In this document: positions 54,809 to 64,000 of the stretch, in pieces
Layout of the letters: each line of letters opens with the position of its first letter
Position numbering within the stretch: position 1 is the stretch's first letter
Assembly (NCBI GenBank): GCA_025526915.1
Contig: JAHLKH010000004.1
Location: forward strand, 62,001 to 126,000
Direction of reading: 5' to 3'
Origin: Entophlyctis helioformis
Taxonomy: Eukaryota; Chytridiomycota; Chytridiomycetes; Chytridiales; Chytriomycetaceae
Length of the DNA stretch: 64,000 nucleotides
The notes under the pieces: generated by a model
Database searches by the model: none
Told to the model about the DNA's origin: nothing
The model's input: only the letters and a program-made list of their open reading frames with translations
Position numbers and translations under genes: made by a program

Positions 54809-57800
54809 ATGTCGGTGCCGCCTCCAAACAACCCGTACGGCGCTGGCCAGCAGCCGTTCCAACAGCAGCCGTTCCAACAGCAGCAGCAACCGTTCCAGCA
54901 GCAGCAGCAACCGTTCCAGCAGCAGCAGCCCACGCAGGGCGGCTTCCAGCGTCCCCAAGGCGCTCCTGGTGCCGCCGGCCCCGCCGCCTTCCGTCCTGGA
55001 CAGCCTGGACAGCCTGGACAGCCCGGGCAGCCGGCGTTCAACGCCTCCGCGCCTCTTGCGGGCTCGGCTGGTCCTGGCGCTCGTCCCAGCTTCGGCGGTG
55101 CCCCCGGCATGATGGGCGCCTCTGGCCCCGCTGGCTCTGCTGGCTCTGCTGGCTCTGCTGGCTCTGCCGGTCCTGCTGGTCCTGGCTTTGTCCGTCCCGC
55201 GCTCGGCGCTGCTGGTCCTAGCCCCAACGGAATCGCTCAACGCCCCCCAGGACCTGCAGCGGCTCCGTTTCGCCCAGGTGTGTGTGTCTGCCTGCCTGTG
55301 TGCCTGTGTGCCTGCCTGCTTGCCTGCCTGCCTGTCTGCCTGTGTGTCTGCTTGTAGCACCTTTGGCGCAAGCCGGCCGGCTGTCTGTCTGTGGGCATCT
55401 TGGCCTGCACCTCTGCAAGCGTACCCGGCCGGTCGGCCCACCGCCTCTGTCGGCCGTCAGAGCCTGTATCTGACCCCGTTCATCGCCACTCTGCCTGCAA
55501 CAGGAGCCGCGCCGTTCCAGCGTCCAGGCGTGATGAACCCTTCGCCTCAGCAGCCTCAGCAGCCTGGATCTCTGCCGCTTGCCCGGCCCGGCGGTGCCCC
55601 TGTTCAGGCTGGCGGCAACATGCAGCAGCAGCCAAGCCAGCCTGGTTTCGGGCCTGCATCTCAGCCTACCCTCCGTCCCGGCGCGCCTTTGGCCCAGAGA
55701 CCGCCGCTCCAGCAGCCGCTCCAGCAGCCGATCCGGCCCTTTCAAGCTGCAGGTGCCCAAGGCCAGATGCAACAGCCGGCTCCTGGACAGCCTGCTCTTG
55801 GACAGCCTACTCTTGGACAGCCTGCTCTTGGACAGCAGCAGCCAGTGTTGCAGGATCAAGCTGGAGCCGGTCCAGCCAAGACAGCAGCTCGCCGTACCTA
55901 TCCAGGCATGGAACAGCCGCAGATCCAGCAGCAAATGCCGCAGCCACCGGTCCCGCTCCAGCCTCTGCAGACACAGCAGTTCCAGCAGCCGTCTGGATTC
56001 TCGCCAACGAACTTTGCCTCGCCAACAAGCCTCGTTCCTCAGTTCTCCCCCCAGCAGCTTCAGCCTACGCAGCAGCCGCCAAAGCCCAAGCCAAGGTCGA
56101 ACCCGCTGGCCAGCCCGGGCTACGCAGGAATGAGCATGGGCATGGGCATGGGCATGCCAATGGGCATGGGCATGATGGTCCCACCAATGCCTGCGCCTTC
56201 GCCACCAGCCCCTGCCCTCGCTCCGCTGCCTGCCTACTCGGCCCAAAATCCAAACCAGCTGGCAGGTGCATTTGCAGGCATGAGCATGGCCGGCATGCCG
56301 GCCACTCCGATCACAGCCGTCAACATCATGCAAGGCCCACCGCAGATTGACATCCTCTCGTCGCCGCCTGCAATGCCCGACCTGCTGTCGTTATCGGCTG
56401 CCCATACGCCGACATCCAACGCGCATCCGAGCTACAAGCGCTCGACTCTGAACGCCATTCCGCAAACGCCTGCCCTGCTGAACAAGAGCCGCATTCCGTT
56501 TGGTCTGGTCATCACGCCGTACCGCCAGCTGCTCAGCAACGACGAGCCGGTGCCCGTCATCAATGCCCCTCAGGTGGTCCGCTGCCGTCGCTGCCGCACT
56601 TACATCAATCCCTGGATCACCTTTGTGGATCAGGGTGCGAGATGGAAATGCAACCTGTGCTTCCTCACCAACGAGGTCCCTGCCTTTTTCGACTGGGACG
56701 CCGACAACCGCACGCGCGTCGACCGCCTGCAGCGCCCAGAGCTCACCCACGGCGTCGTCGAGTTTGTTGCGCCGCCGCAAGAGTACATGGTCCGCCCGCC
56801 TCAGCCTGTTGTCATCCTCTTTGTGATTGATGTCACCTATGGTGCTGTGCAGTCTGGAATGGTAGCTGTTGCTGCGCGTGCCATTCTGGACTCGCTCGAC
56901 TCCATCCCGAACTCGGACAACCGCACCAAGCTGGGCTTCATCACTGTGGACAGTGCGATCCACTTTTATAATCTCGGTGCATCGCTGTCAGACCCCCAGA
57001 TGATGGTGGTTGCCGATCTCGACGAGACCTTTATCCCGATCCCGTACGACCTGCTTGTGTCGCTGACCGAGTCGCGCTCCGTCATCGAACGGTTCCTCGA
57101 GCGGCTCCCGCAAATGTTCCAGAACACGCAGCAAACCATGTTGGCGCTCGGCAAGGCACTCAAGGCAGCGCAAAAGATCATCGGCCCTATTGGTGGCAAG
57201 ATTGCCATTCTGCAGCACACTCTGCCCAATCTGGAGGAAGGCACGCTCAAAATGCGCGAAGACCCCAAGGCCCTTGGGACTGCCAAGGAGGCTGCGCTGC
57301 TGCAACCTGCCATTCCCTTTTACAAGGCATTTGCCGTTGATTGCTCGCCCATGCAAGTCTCTATGGATGTCTTTGCCTTTAACGGCCAGTATGCCGACAT
57401 TGCCACACTGAGTAAGTGCAAGCCGCCGTTGCTTCTTTGCAAAGCGTCGGTACGGGGTTGATATTGTTGTTGGGCTTGGTGCTGACCGGTCTGTCGCGGC
57501 GTGGTACCGCATTGTGTTGGCAGGTGGCTGTGCCAAGTTCACTGGTGGCTCCGTGCACTACTACCCAGGCTTTACTGCCTCGAGGACTGAAGATGCCATC
57601 AAGTTTGCGAACGAGCTTGGCCATCTGCTATCGCGGCCGTTGGGTCTCGAAGCCGTCATGCGTATGCGTGCAACAAAGGGAATCAAGATGACGGCCTTTC
57701 ATGGAAACTTCTTCCTTCGCTCGACAGACCTGCTCTCACTGCCGAATGTCAACCCAGACAATTCGTACGCCATTGAGCTTGCGCTGGTGGACACCCTCAC

Positions 57801-59040
57801 AACCAACATCGCATGCTTCCAGACATCGCTATTGCACACAAGCAGCAATGGTAAAGATCGTGCCGCTGCCTGCCCGTGCATCAGCAAGCATGCGTTTGTA
57901 GGGGACGTTTAACTAACTCTTGATTTGAACACACGCTGTAACTTTGGCAGGTGAACGTCGCATCCGTGTCATCACTCTGGCGCTGCCTGTGACATCCAGC
58001 CTGAGCGAAATCTACTCGGCGGCAGATCAGATTGCCATCATGGCCCTTTTGGACAAGAAGGCTGTTGATCGCTCACTCACCAGCAAGATCGACGATGCGC
58101 GTGAGGCTGTGCTGTACAAGCTAAGCGAGATGATTGCGGTGTACAAGAGCGCCTTGGCCACTGGCGGATCCAGCGCGCCTGTTGTGCTGCCAGAGAATCT
58201 CAAGCTCCTCCCAGTCCTCGTTCTTGGCTTGATCAAGAATGTAAGATCCTGCCTTGATACGTGCTGACCATGACGCTTGCGGTTTCGAACAGTGCTAACA
58301 CTTCTCTGCCTTGATGTGCTGGGCCATAGCTTGCATACCGGTCGTCCACGACGATCCCGAGCGATTTACGCTCATACATGCTCGCGCTGCACTATGTCCT
58401 GTCACCCGAGCTTACAATGGTTAATCTCTACCCGCGTTTCTGGAACATTGACATGCTTCTGGTTGATGAGCGGGTATGTTGGTGATCTCTCTTTCTCTCA
58501 ATCCATCTGTGTTTGTATGCTCCAGGCAGCCAATCATTTGTATGCGCATCACAAGGATTGTGTGGCTAACAAATGCTGCGTTGTCTCGTCTGACAGATTG
58601 GTCTGCCTGGCAATGATGGCCAGATTGTGTTCCCGCCCCTGCTCAACCTCAGCAGCGAAAAACTAGACCGCCAAGGCATTTATCTTCTGGACAACGGCTT
58701 AGAGCTGTTTGTGTGGGTTGGCAAGACGGCAAACCCCGATCTTTGCAACGTGCTCCTGGGCAAGCCGAGCCCAGACGCGATCCTGACGGGCAAGACAACG
58801 TTGCCCGTCATCGACCATCCGCTCAACAGCCGCTTCCGCAACCTGGTTGACAAGGTGCGCGAGCAGCGTCGGCTTATGGGCACCATCTATCCCCATGTGT
58901 ACCTTGTCCGCGAAGACGGCGATCCGAGCCTCCGCATGTGGTTCCTGTCGCATCTGATCGAGGATCGCTTCGAGCAGCTCAACTCGTACCCACAGTTCCT
59001 CTCCGTCCTCAAGGACTCTGTGGCCAAGATCAGCGTGTAG
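54809..59040 (+). CDS. SEC24: SEC24, COPII cargo adaptor
   Basis: COPII coat subunit that selects ER export cargo and partners Sec23. Exons join(54809..55277,55504..57411,57524..57850,57951..58240,58330..58473,58597..59040), 1193 residues. A Pro/Gln-rich disordered N-terminus of about 540 residues carries QPFQQQ, GSAGSAGSAG collagen-like and PALGQPTLGQ repeats. The Sec24 core follows: zinc finger RCRRCRTYIN...WKCNLC, trunk VILFVIDVTYGAVQSGM and PYDLLVSLTESRSVIERFLE, beta-sandwich, helical domain, and a gelsolin-like end (LDNGLELFVWVGKTANPDL, PHVYLVREDGDPSLRMWFLSHLIEDR). Intron 1 is made of cctg/tgtg repeats and could hide a small exon. Confidence 0.93.
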
Positions 59041-59272
59041 ACAGTCTGTCGATCCACGCCACGCCCGGTGCTTTCTCCAAGTCACTCCTGAGCATTCCGT
59101 CGCCGCATACCATGCCACCCCCTTCATCCATCTCGATCCGTCATCACCCTGCCACCCTGCCACTTGTCAACCGGTCGTAGCCAACCACCATAAAGTGATT
59201 GTTCTCAAGAGCATCGCCGCCCTTCCCGTTGCCAAGCGAAGCCGTGGCCACCCTACCCTGTTCAACCCTGAC
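59041..59272. other. Spacer between SEC24 and the GH20 gene
   Basis: A 232-bp same-strand gap. Sequence from 59195 is in frame with the GH20 gene but has no ATG before 59273, so I leave it as leader. Confidence 0.35.
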
Positions 59273-62200
59273 ATGATGCCATCGCAAGCAGGCGACAGCA
59301 GCGGCGGCATCGAGGACATCGAGGGCAGCAGTGTCCAGGATGTCCAAGGCCAGCAGCCGCAGCTCTCCGTGTCCCAAGAGCTACAGTCCCATGAGCAGTA
59401 TCTGTCTCTGCAGAGCAGCCAGCCTCGCCATGTTGTCGACAGCAGCGCCGAGTACGACGACGCCATGCAGTCGGACAGCATCGCAGAGACTGCTGGCGCT
59501 GGAAGCCATGCCACCGTCTCGCAAGGTGCCGCCGTCCCAGCTGCATCGGGATCCACCGGCCACAGCCCTGTCCAGCCTGCGACGGCAGTAGCAGCAGCAG
59601 CAGCAGCAGCGGCGGCCGAATCGCTCATCGTGCCAGGTGGCGCAACGCAAGGTCTTGCGGCTGGCGCAGATCCAGCGCAAGGTGCAGCGACGGGCAGCGC
59701 CGGCCAAAGAGGCAGCAACGATGCTGGAGGCGACGACGACGATGCAGCCATGTCTGCGGCTGCACACAGCGTGTACAGCACCAGCACCACGGACGTTGCT
59801 CTCATCGACGTTGACGATCCGGATTTCGTTCAGGACCGCATGCCGTCCGTGTCTCCAACACCACACGAGACGCAGCACGCACTGTACCAACAACAGCAGC
59901 AGCAGCAGCACGAGCAGCACGAGCAGCAGCAGAAGCAGCATATTGGCCAAGCTGTCAGCAGCCAGCAGCATCAGTCCATGGCCGACGCCTTTGAGATCGT
60001 CGCCACGGTGCTGCCAGACGCGCAGCCTCCTCACACCATGCTGCCCAACATCAACGGCCCCATTCCAACCATGTCGCCCATCCCTCCTGCTGGGCGCCAT
60101 AACATTGATCTCATGGACCCTTTCTTCGATCCGACAAAGCATCAGCCGTTGTCTCGCGCGCCATCGCCAGACACCATGTCCGTGCAACATCCTCTGGAAC
60201 TCGGCTCTGCAGACGAGACAGCCGCATCAACGTCGGCACCAATCACCCCCATACCTGCGCCGCTCATGGGCACGACGGACGGCGTGCTTTCGGGTCTCAC
60301 AAGTCCAACGCGCAACCTGCTGCCGCTCACCATTGTCGCAGAGGAATACCCGCCCGATCTGCGTCCCGGCCTCAACGAAATCGCACGCCACTGCGTTCAT
60401 CGCAACTTTTGCACATTGGACGCCATGGCCGACACCGACGACCATTACGACGAGTCTGCATTCCAGCGCCTCTGTCTCAAGTTTACGTTGGACGAAGCCC
60501 TTCCTGCTGGATGCTACCGGATCAGATGCTCGCATGCATCCATTCGAGAGGTTGCAGAGGGACAGCGTCTCGAGGCCATTGTCTCATACCAGAGACGGAT
60601 TGAAGGTTGGACGCGTGTGACTTTCTTGCTGCGTGCCGCGAAATCTCAAGGGACGCACTCTTTGGTATATGTCGGCTAACGACCCATGTGTGCTCGCGTG
60701 CTCGCGTGCTCGCGTGCGTGCGTGCGTGGCATGGATCCCCGTGGCTCTTGGCACGCATCTTTGGCATTGGGCATGCATTCGGTGTATCATCAGCCTTTCG
60801 TGCTCTCGGTTACATTCTCGGGGCCATCTTTGCCATTGACGACTCTGGAAGCTTGTCGTTGCTGACAGACTGGTCTGCCCAGGCCCAGTTTGATTCGATT
60901 GGCCCCATGATTGACTGCAGTCGAGCAGCCGTTCTGCGCGTTGATGCGGTCATGTACATGCTCCGCAACAGTGCACTCATGGGCCTCAACACCTTTCAGC
61001 TGTATACGGAGGATACGTACAAAGTACCTGGCGAGCCGTTTTTTGGCTTCATGCGCGGCGCTTACACCGAGGACGAGATGAGGGCCATTGACGACTATGC
61101 GGCAGACTTTGGCATCGAGGTCTTTCCGTGCATTCAGACGCTTGGCCATCTGGGCCAGATTCTGCAGTGGCCTGCATACGCGCATCTCAAGGATACAAGC
61201 GAAGTCTTGCTTGCCAGTCAGGACGAGACGTACGTTTTCATCCGCAAACTGGTCCGCGCTGCCTCGGCCCCGCTTCGGTCTCGGCGCGTCCACATTGGCA
61301 TGGATGAAGCCAATGGCATGGGCGAGGGCAGGTACCAGCAGATATTCGGCAACAAGGACGCCATCCAGATCTACATGGAGCATTTGCAGCGCGTCAATGA
61401 GATTTGCCTCGAGGAAGGCCTTCAGCCACTCATCTGGTCGGACAGTAAGTTGGAGACATTGTGGCTGTATGAGGGGTGGCTTGAATGGTTCAGCGCACAA
61501 TGTGCGGCTTTTGGTCATTGGGCTAATTGATGATGACACGCATGTTGCCTGTGTGGTGAATGCTTTGCGGCCATTCCAGTGCTCTTCACGCTTGCCAATC
61601 ATAACAATCCACAGGCCTACTACGACGGCTCTCCTGTGCCGCTGGGGCTGAACCAGAGCCTGCCGCGGAATGTGCAGCTGGTCTATTGGGACTACTACCA
61701 TGTAAGTGAGCACGCCATGCAACGTGCGAGCGCACGGCTCTGTCTGCGGTACTGCATGTCCATGGATATGCATTGTGGCTTGACGTCCCAAAAGGCGCTT
61801 GCTCTGCATAAATATGCTCACATGTAGCCATGGATGGTAGACCCATACCGACATGTATTCTCGCAAGATCCAGCAGCATCGCGAACTGGGGTTTGAGCCA
61901 TGGGTAGCCAGCGCAGTTTGGACATGGAACCGCATGTTTGCCGCACTGCCGTTCACATTTGATGCAGCCAGAGCGTGCTTGTCTGCATGCAAAGGCCTTG
62001 GCGTTCGCAACATGATCGTCACACTTTGGTAAGCTTGGCGGTGCACGTCCTGTCTTGACCTGTCTTGTCTTGCCTTGTCTTGTCTTGGCTCGCCAACTGT
62101 GCTAATCTGACGCACTGGTGTGCACATTCGTATGCAACTTTCCTTGTGTGCACTGGATGAATGCCCTGCTGGTTGTTCGTCAGGGGAGACGACGGTAACG

Positions 62201-63232
62201 AATACGATCTGCTTTCTGCCCTTCCCGCACTGGCCTACTTTGGCGAGCATGCGTATCTTGCAAGCGACGATGTCGACTGGTCCACTCTCAAGCGCAACTT
62301 TGCAGCCATCAGCGGCGGCAGACTTGAAGACTGGATCTACGCAAGCAAGCTCGATTCTATCCCAAATAGCTTGCCTCGTCGCGAACGCTTTCCTGTAAGT
62401 CCAGTCAATGCCTCCAGTCCACTGGCTTGATTGGTGCTTGCATTAGGTGGCGCAACAGCGAGTGGCTTACCGCAAGCATCAACAGCCCAATCCATCAAAG
62501 TGGATTCTCTGGCAAGATCCACTCTACAGCTTCCTGTCGCCACAGTACCATGACCAAGACGTCGAACTCCACTATACAGAGATGGCCAAATACCTGGTTG
62601 CCGCATCGTCTGACGAGGTTTCTCTGCAAACATACCCACTCAATCGTCGTCTTCGCTTCCCTGCCCTCATCGCACATACCCTTTCTCTCAAGGCCAACAT
62701 CCGCGACAGATGTGTCCAGGCGTACAAAGCGGCCAGCGTTGCCGATCGTGTCCAGCAGCTTGGGCATATCCTTGATACACGAATCCGGCCTCTTCAAAGG
62801 GCACTTGAAGAGCTACATCAGTTTCACCGTGGTCGGGTGTGGCTTGATACATACAAGCCGTTTGGACTCGAGATTGTGGAAATGCGGTATGGCGCTGTTC
62901 TGATCAGACTCAAGACGCTGGAAGAGCGTGTGCTCGCATACTGTCGCTACTCGTCTCAAGAAGCCAGCCGTGGTAGCAACATGACGAATGATGCTAATGG
63001 GCCAGACAACCGATCTGGACGACTGAACGGCTTCACAGGCACCGGCAGCCGGCATGGCACCCACAGCGGCAGCAATACGCTGCATTACACGCCCTTTCCA
63101 ACCAGTCCCGACAGCAGCATTCCCGAGTTTGAAGTCGATCTGGTCTATCAGCCATATCCCGGACATGGAATGGACCTTATGTTTGACTTTGCACGCTCGT
63201 ACACGCCATCGCGCGCTCTTGGTGCAGGATAG
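59273..63232 (+). CDS. GH20-type beta-N-acetylhexosaminidase with long disordered N-terminus
   Basis: Exons join(59273..60605,60794..61444,61580..61701,61841..62028,62184..62394,62447..63232), 1096 residues. About 350 Gln/Ser/Ala-rich residues (polyQ, polyA, acidic patches) precede an enzyme part resembling a bacterial GH20 subfamily. N-domain PDLRPGLNEIARHC and FRALGYIL; barrel GPMIDCSRAAVLRVDAV, NTFQLYTEDTYKVPGEPFF, FPCIQTLGHLGQILQWPAY, catalytic pair in HIGMDEANGMGEG (Asp615-Glu616), LIWSDM-like LIWSDM position, VYWDYYH, SAVWTWNR, VTLWGDDGNE; C-terminal helical domain PSKWILWQDPLYSFL, NKPFG-like TYKPFGLEIVEMRYG. It would hydrolyse terminal GlcNAc/GalNAc, perhaps chitobiose. No signal peptide, so probably intracellular. 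The bacterial-type architecture suggests transfer; five introns show it is resident in the genome. Confidence 0.8.
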
Positions 63233-63376
63233 CCGCGCATGCTATTCTGGGCCAATGCTACATGTTCTGTCTCGTCTACGGCCTCTCAATACATTTACAC
63301 ATGGAAACTGGAGGGGCAAAAACGACCGGCTTCATCAACAACGCAACATACAAGATCTAGACCAAACAGCAATCCA
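63233..63376. other. Tail-to-tail spacer
   Basis: A 144-bp gap between the GH20 and UBC12 stop codons, with no gene seen. Confidence 0.35.
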
Positions 63377-64000
63377 TCAAGCCTTTGTCACGTTGTCGTA
63401 CGTCACGCCAGCCAGACTGCCGCCACGCATCGTCTTGACGACGTTCTGCTCAAACTCTTTGCGGTTCGTCCGGAGCACCTCCGCAGCAGCTGATATCCAA
63501 ACGACAGTGCATAAGTACAGGGCGAAGCAAGAGAACAGCTGGAAGGCGACTTGCCTTTGTTCAGAGGGTCTTCGGCATTAGGCTCCAGGAACAGATATTG
63601 AAGGCCGACAAGGACCGAGTTCATGTTGAGCACCGGCTTCCAGTCCTCGCGCAAAATGTTGAGACAGACATTGCCCTCGAGATCAATGTTTGGGTGGTAG
63701 ATCTACATGTGCAGAGCAGCCGGCGATCGTACTGTTAGGCCCATGTGACGCACAAAGCCACCAAGCACGGACAATCTACCTTTTGGGAGCATAGGACCTT
63801 GGGCGGCTCGTGTGGGTAGTTGGCATTGACCTTGAAGTTGAACACAAAGACGCCGCCCTTGTAGAATCCTGTGCCGTGCGTAAAGGCGTGAGTTGATGGA
63901 TCGCTTGGATGAGCGGCGCCATCTGTGCATGGCTCGTGGTGTGCAAGCGCCACACAAACCTTCGTCTGGCTTGATGGTCAGCTTGAAGTTGAACAGGTCG
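63377..64000 (-). CDS. UBC12: UBC12/UBE2M, NEDD8-conjugating enzyme, 5' part missing
   Basis: E2 that passes NEDD8/Rub1 from the E1 to cullins. Exons complement(join(63377..63489,63555..63702,63780..63868,63960..>64000)). Visible core: [59 protein letters not shown] (HPN motif and catalytic Cys), [12 protein letters not shown] and the end [19 protein letters not shown]. These follow UBE2M closely. The N-terminal E1/DCN1-binding extension lies beyond the window. The intron at 63554-63490 has a GC donor (AAAG|GCAAGT). Confidence 0.92.

Overview
This window is nuclear DNA from a eukaryote with compact, intron-rich genes. The introns are mostly 45-230 nt, with GTRNGT donors and frequent CTGAC or TACTAAC branch points. 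I read 25 protein-coding loci and one retrotransposon remnant; no rRNA, tRNA or CRISPR was found. The gene set points to a flagellated (zoosporic) fungus, most likely a chytrid. It has fungal-type housekeeping genes (UTP15, DBP3, CDC27, SEC24, a HAL4/SAT4-type kinase, a KES1-like oxysterol-binding protein). It also has ciliary genes missing from non-flagellated fungi (nephrocystin-4 and CYB5D1) and families better known from animals (RCC2, FIRRM/C1orf112, SARAF, RPAP3, ATE1, UBE2Z). Two ankyrin proteins built on a repeated NRTEGCTT-type unit fit chytrids; species level (e.g. Rhizophydiales) is a guess.

Layout. 1-13766: RCC2 (-, cut by the left edge), UTP15 (+), MRPL46 (-), CDC27 (+), FIRRM-like (-) and an oxysterol-binding protein (+), mostly head-to-head pairs. 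14052-20132: an accessory island with an ankyrin gene (+), a non-LTR reverse-transcriptase fragment (-), a UBE2Z-type E2 with a second UBC-like domain (-) and another ankyrin gene (-). 20242-21659: ornithine decarboxylase antizyme (-), which can only be read with a +1 ribosomal frameshift. 22588-37708: a plus-strand run of NPHP4, DBP3, CYB5D1, NUP2/NUP50-like nucleoporin and cystathionine gamma-lyase. 37932-49094: SARAF (-), SERINC (+), HAL4/SAT4-type kinase (-), VPS26 (+), ATE1 (-). 49383-64000: RPAP3 (-), ANKZF1/Vms1 (+), SEC24 (+), a bacterial-looking GH20 hexosaminidase with a long disordered N-terminus (+), and UBC12 (-, cut by the right edge).

Most genes are unrelated housekeeping functions, so there is no operon-like pathway. 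Loose themes are ubiquitin-like conjugation and protein quality control (CDC27/APC3, UBE2Z, UBC12, Vms1, ATE1, antizyme), membrane traffic and lipids (SEC24, VPS26, OSBP, SERINC) and cilium biology (NPHP4, CYB5D1, perhaps RPAP3). Exon junctions were placed by hand from splice consensus, reading phase and family similarity; nearly all phases close exactly. At several points a single base has to be added or removed, mostly next to a short homopolymer, to continue a conserved protein. I treat these as probable assembly indels. The most interesting features are the antizyme recoding site (an unusual CGA-UAG-C context), the candidate horizontally acquired GH20 enzyme, the two-domain UBE2Z, repeated paired-CACGTG palindromes in two promoters, and head-to-head start codons only 32-56 bp apart.
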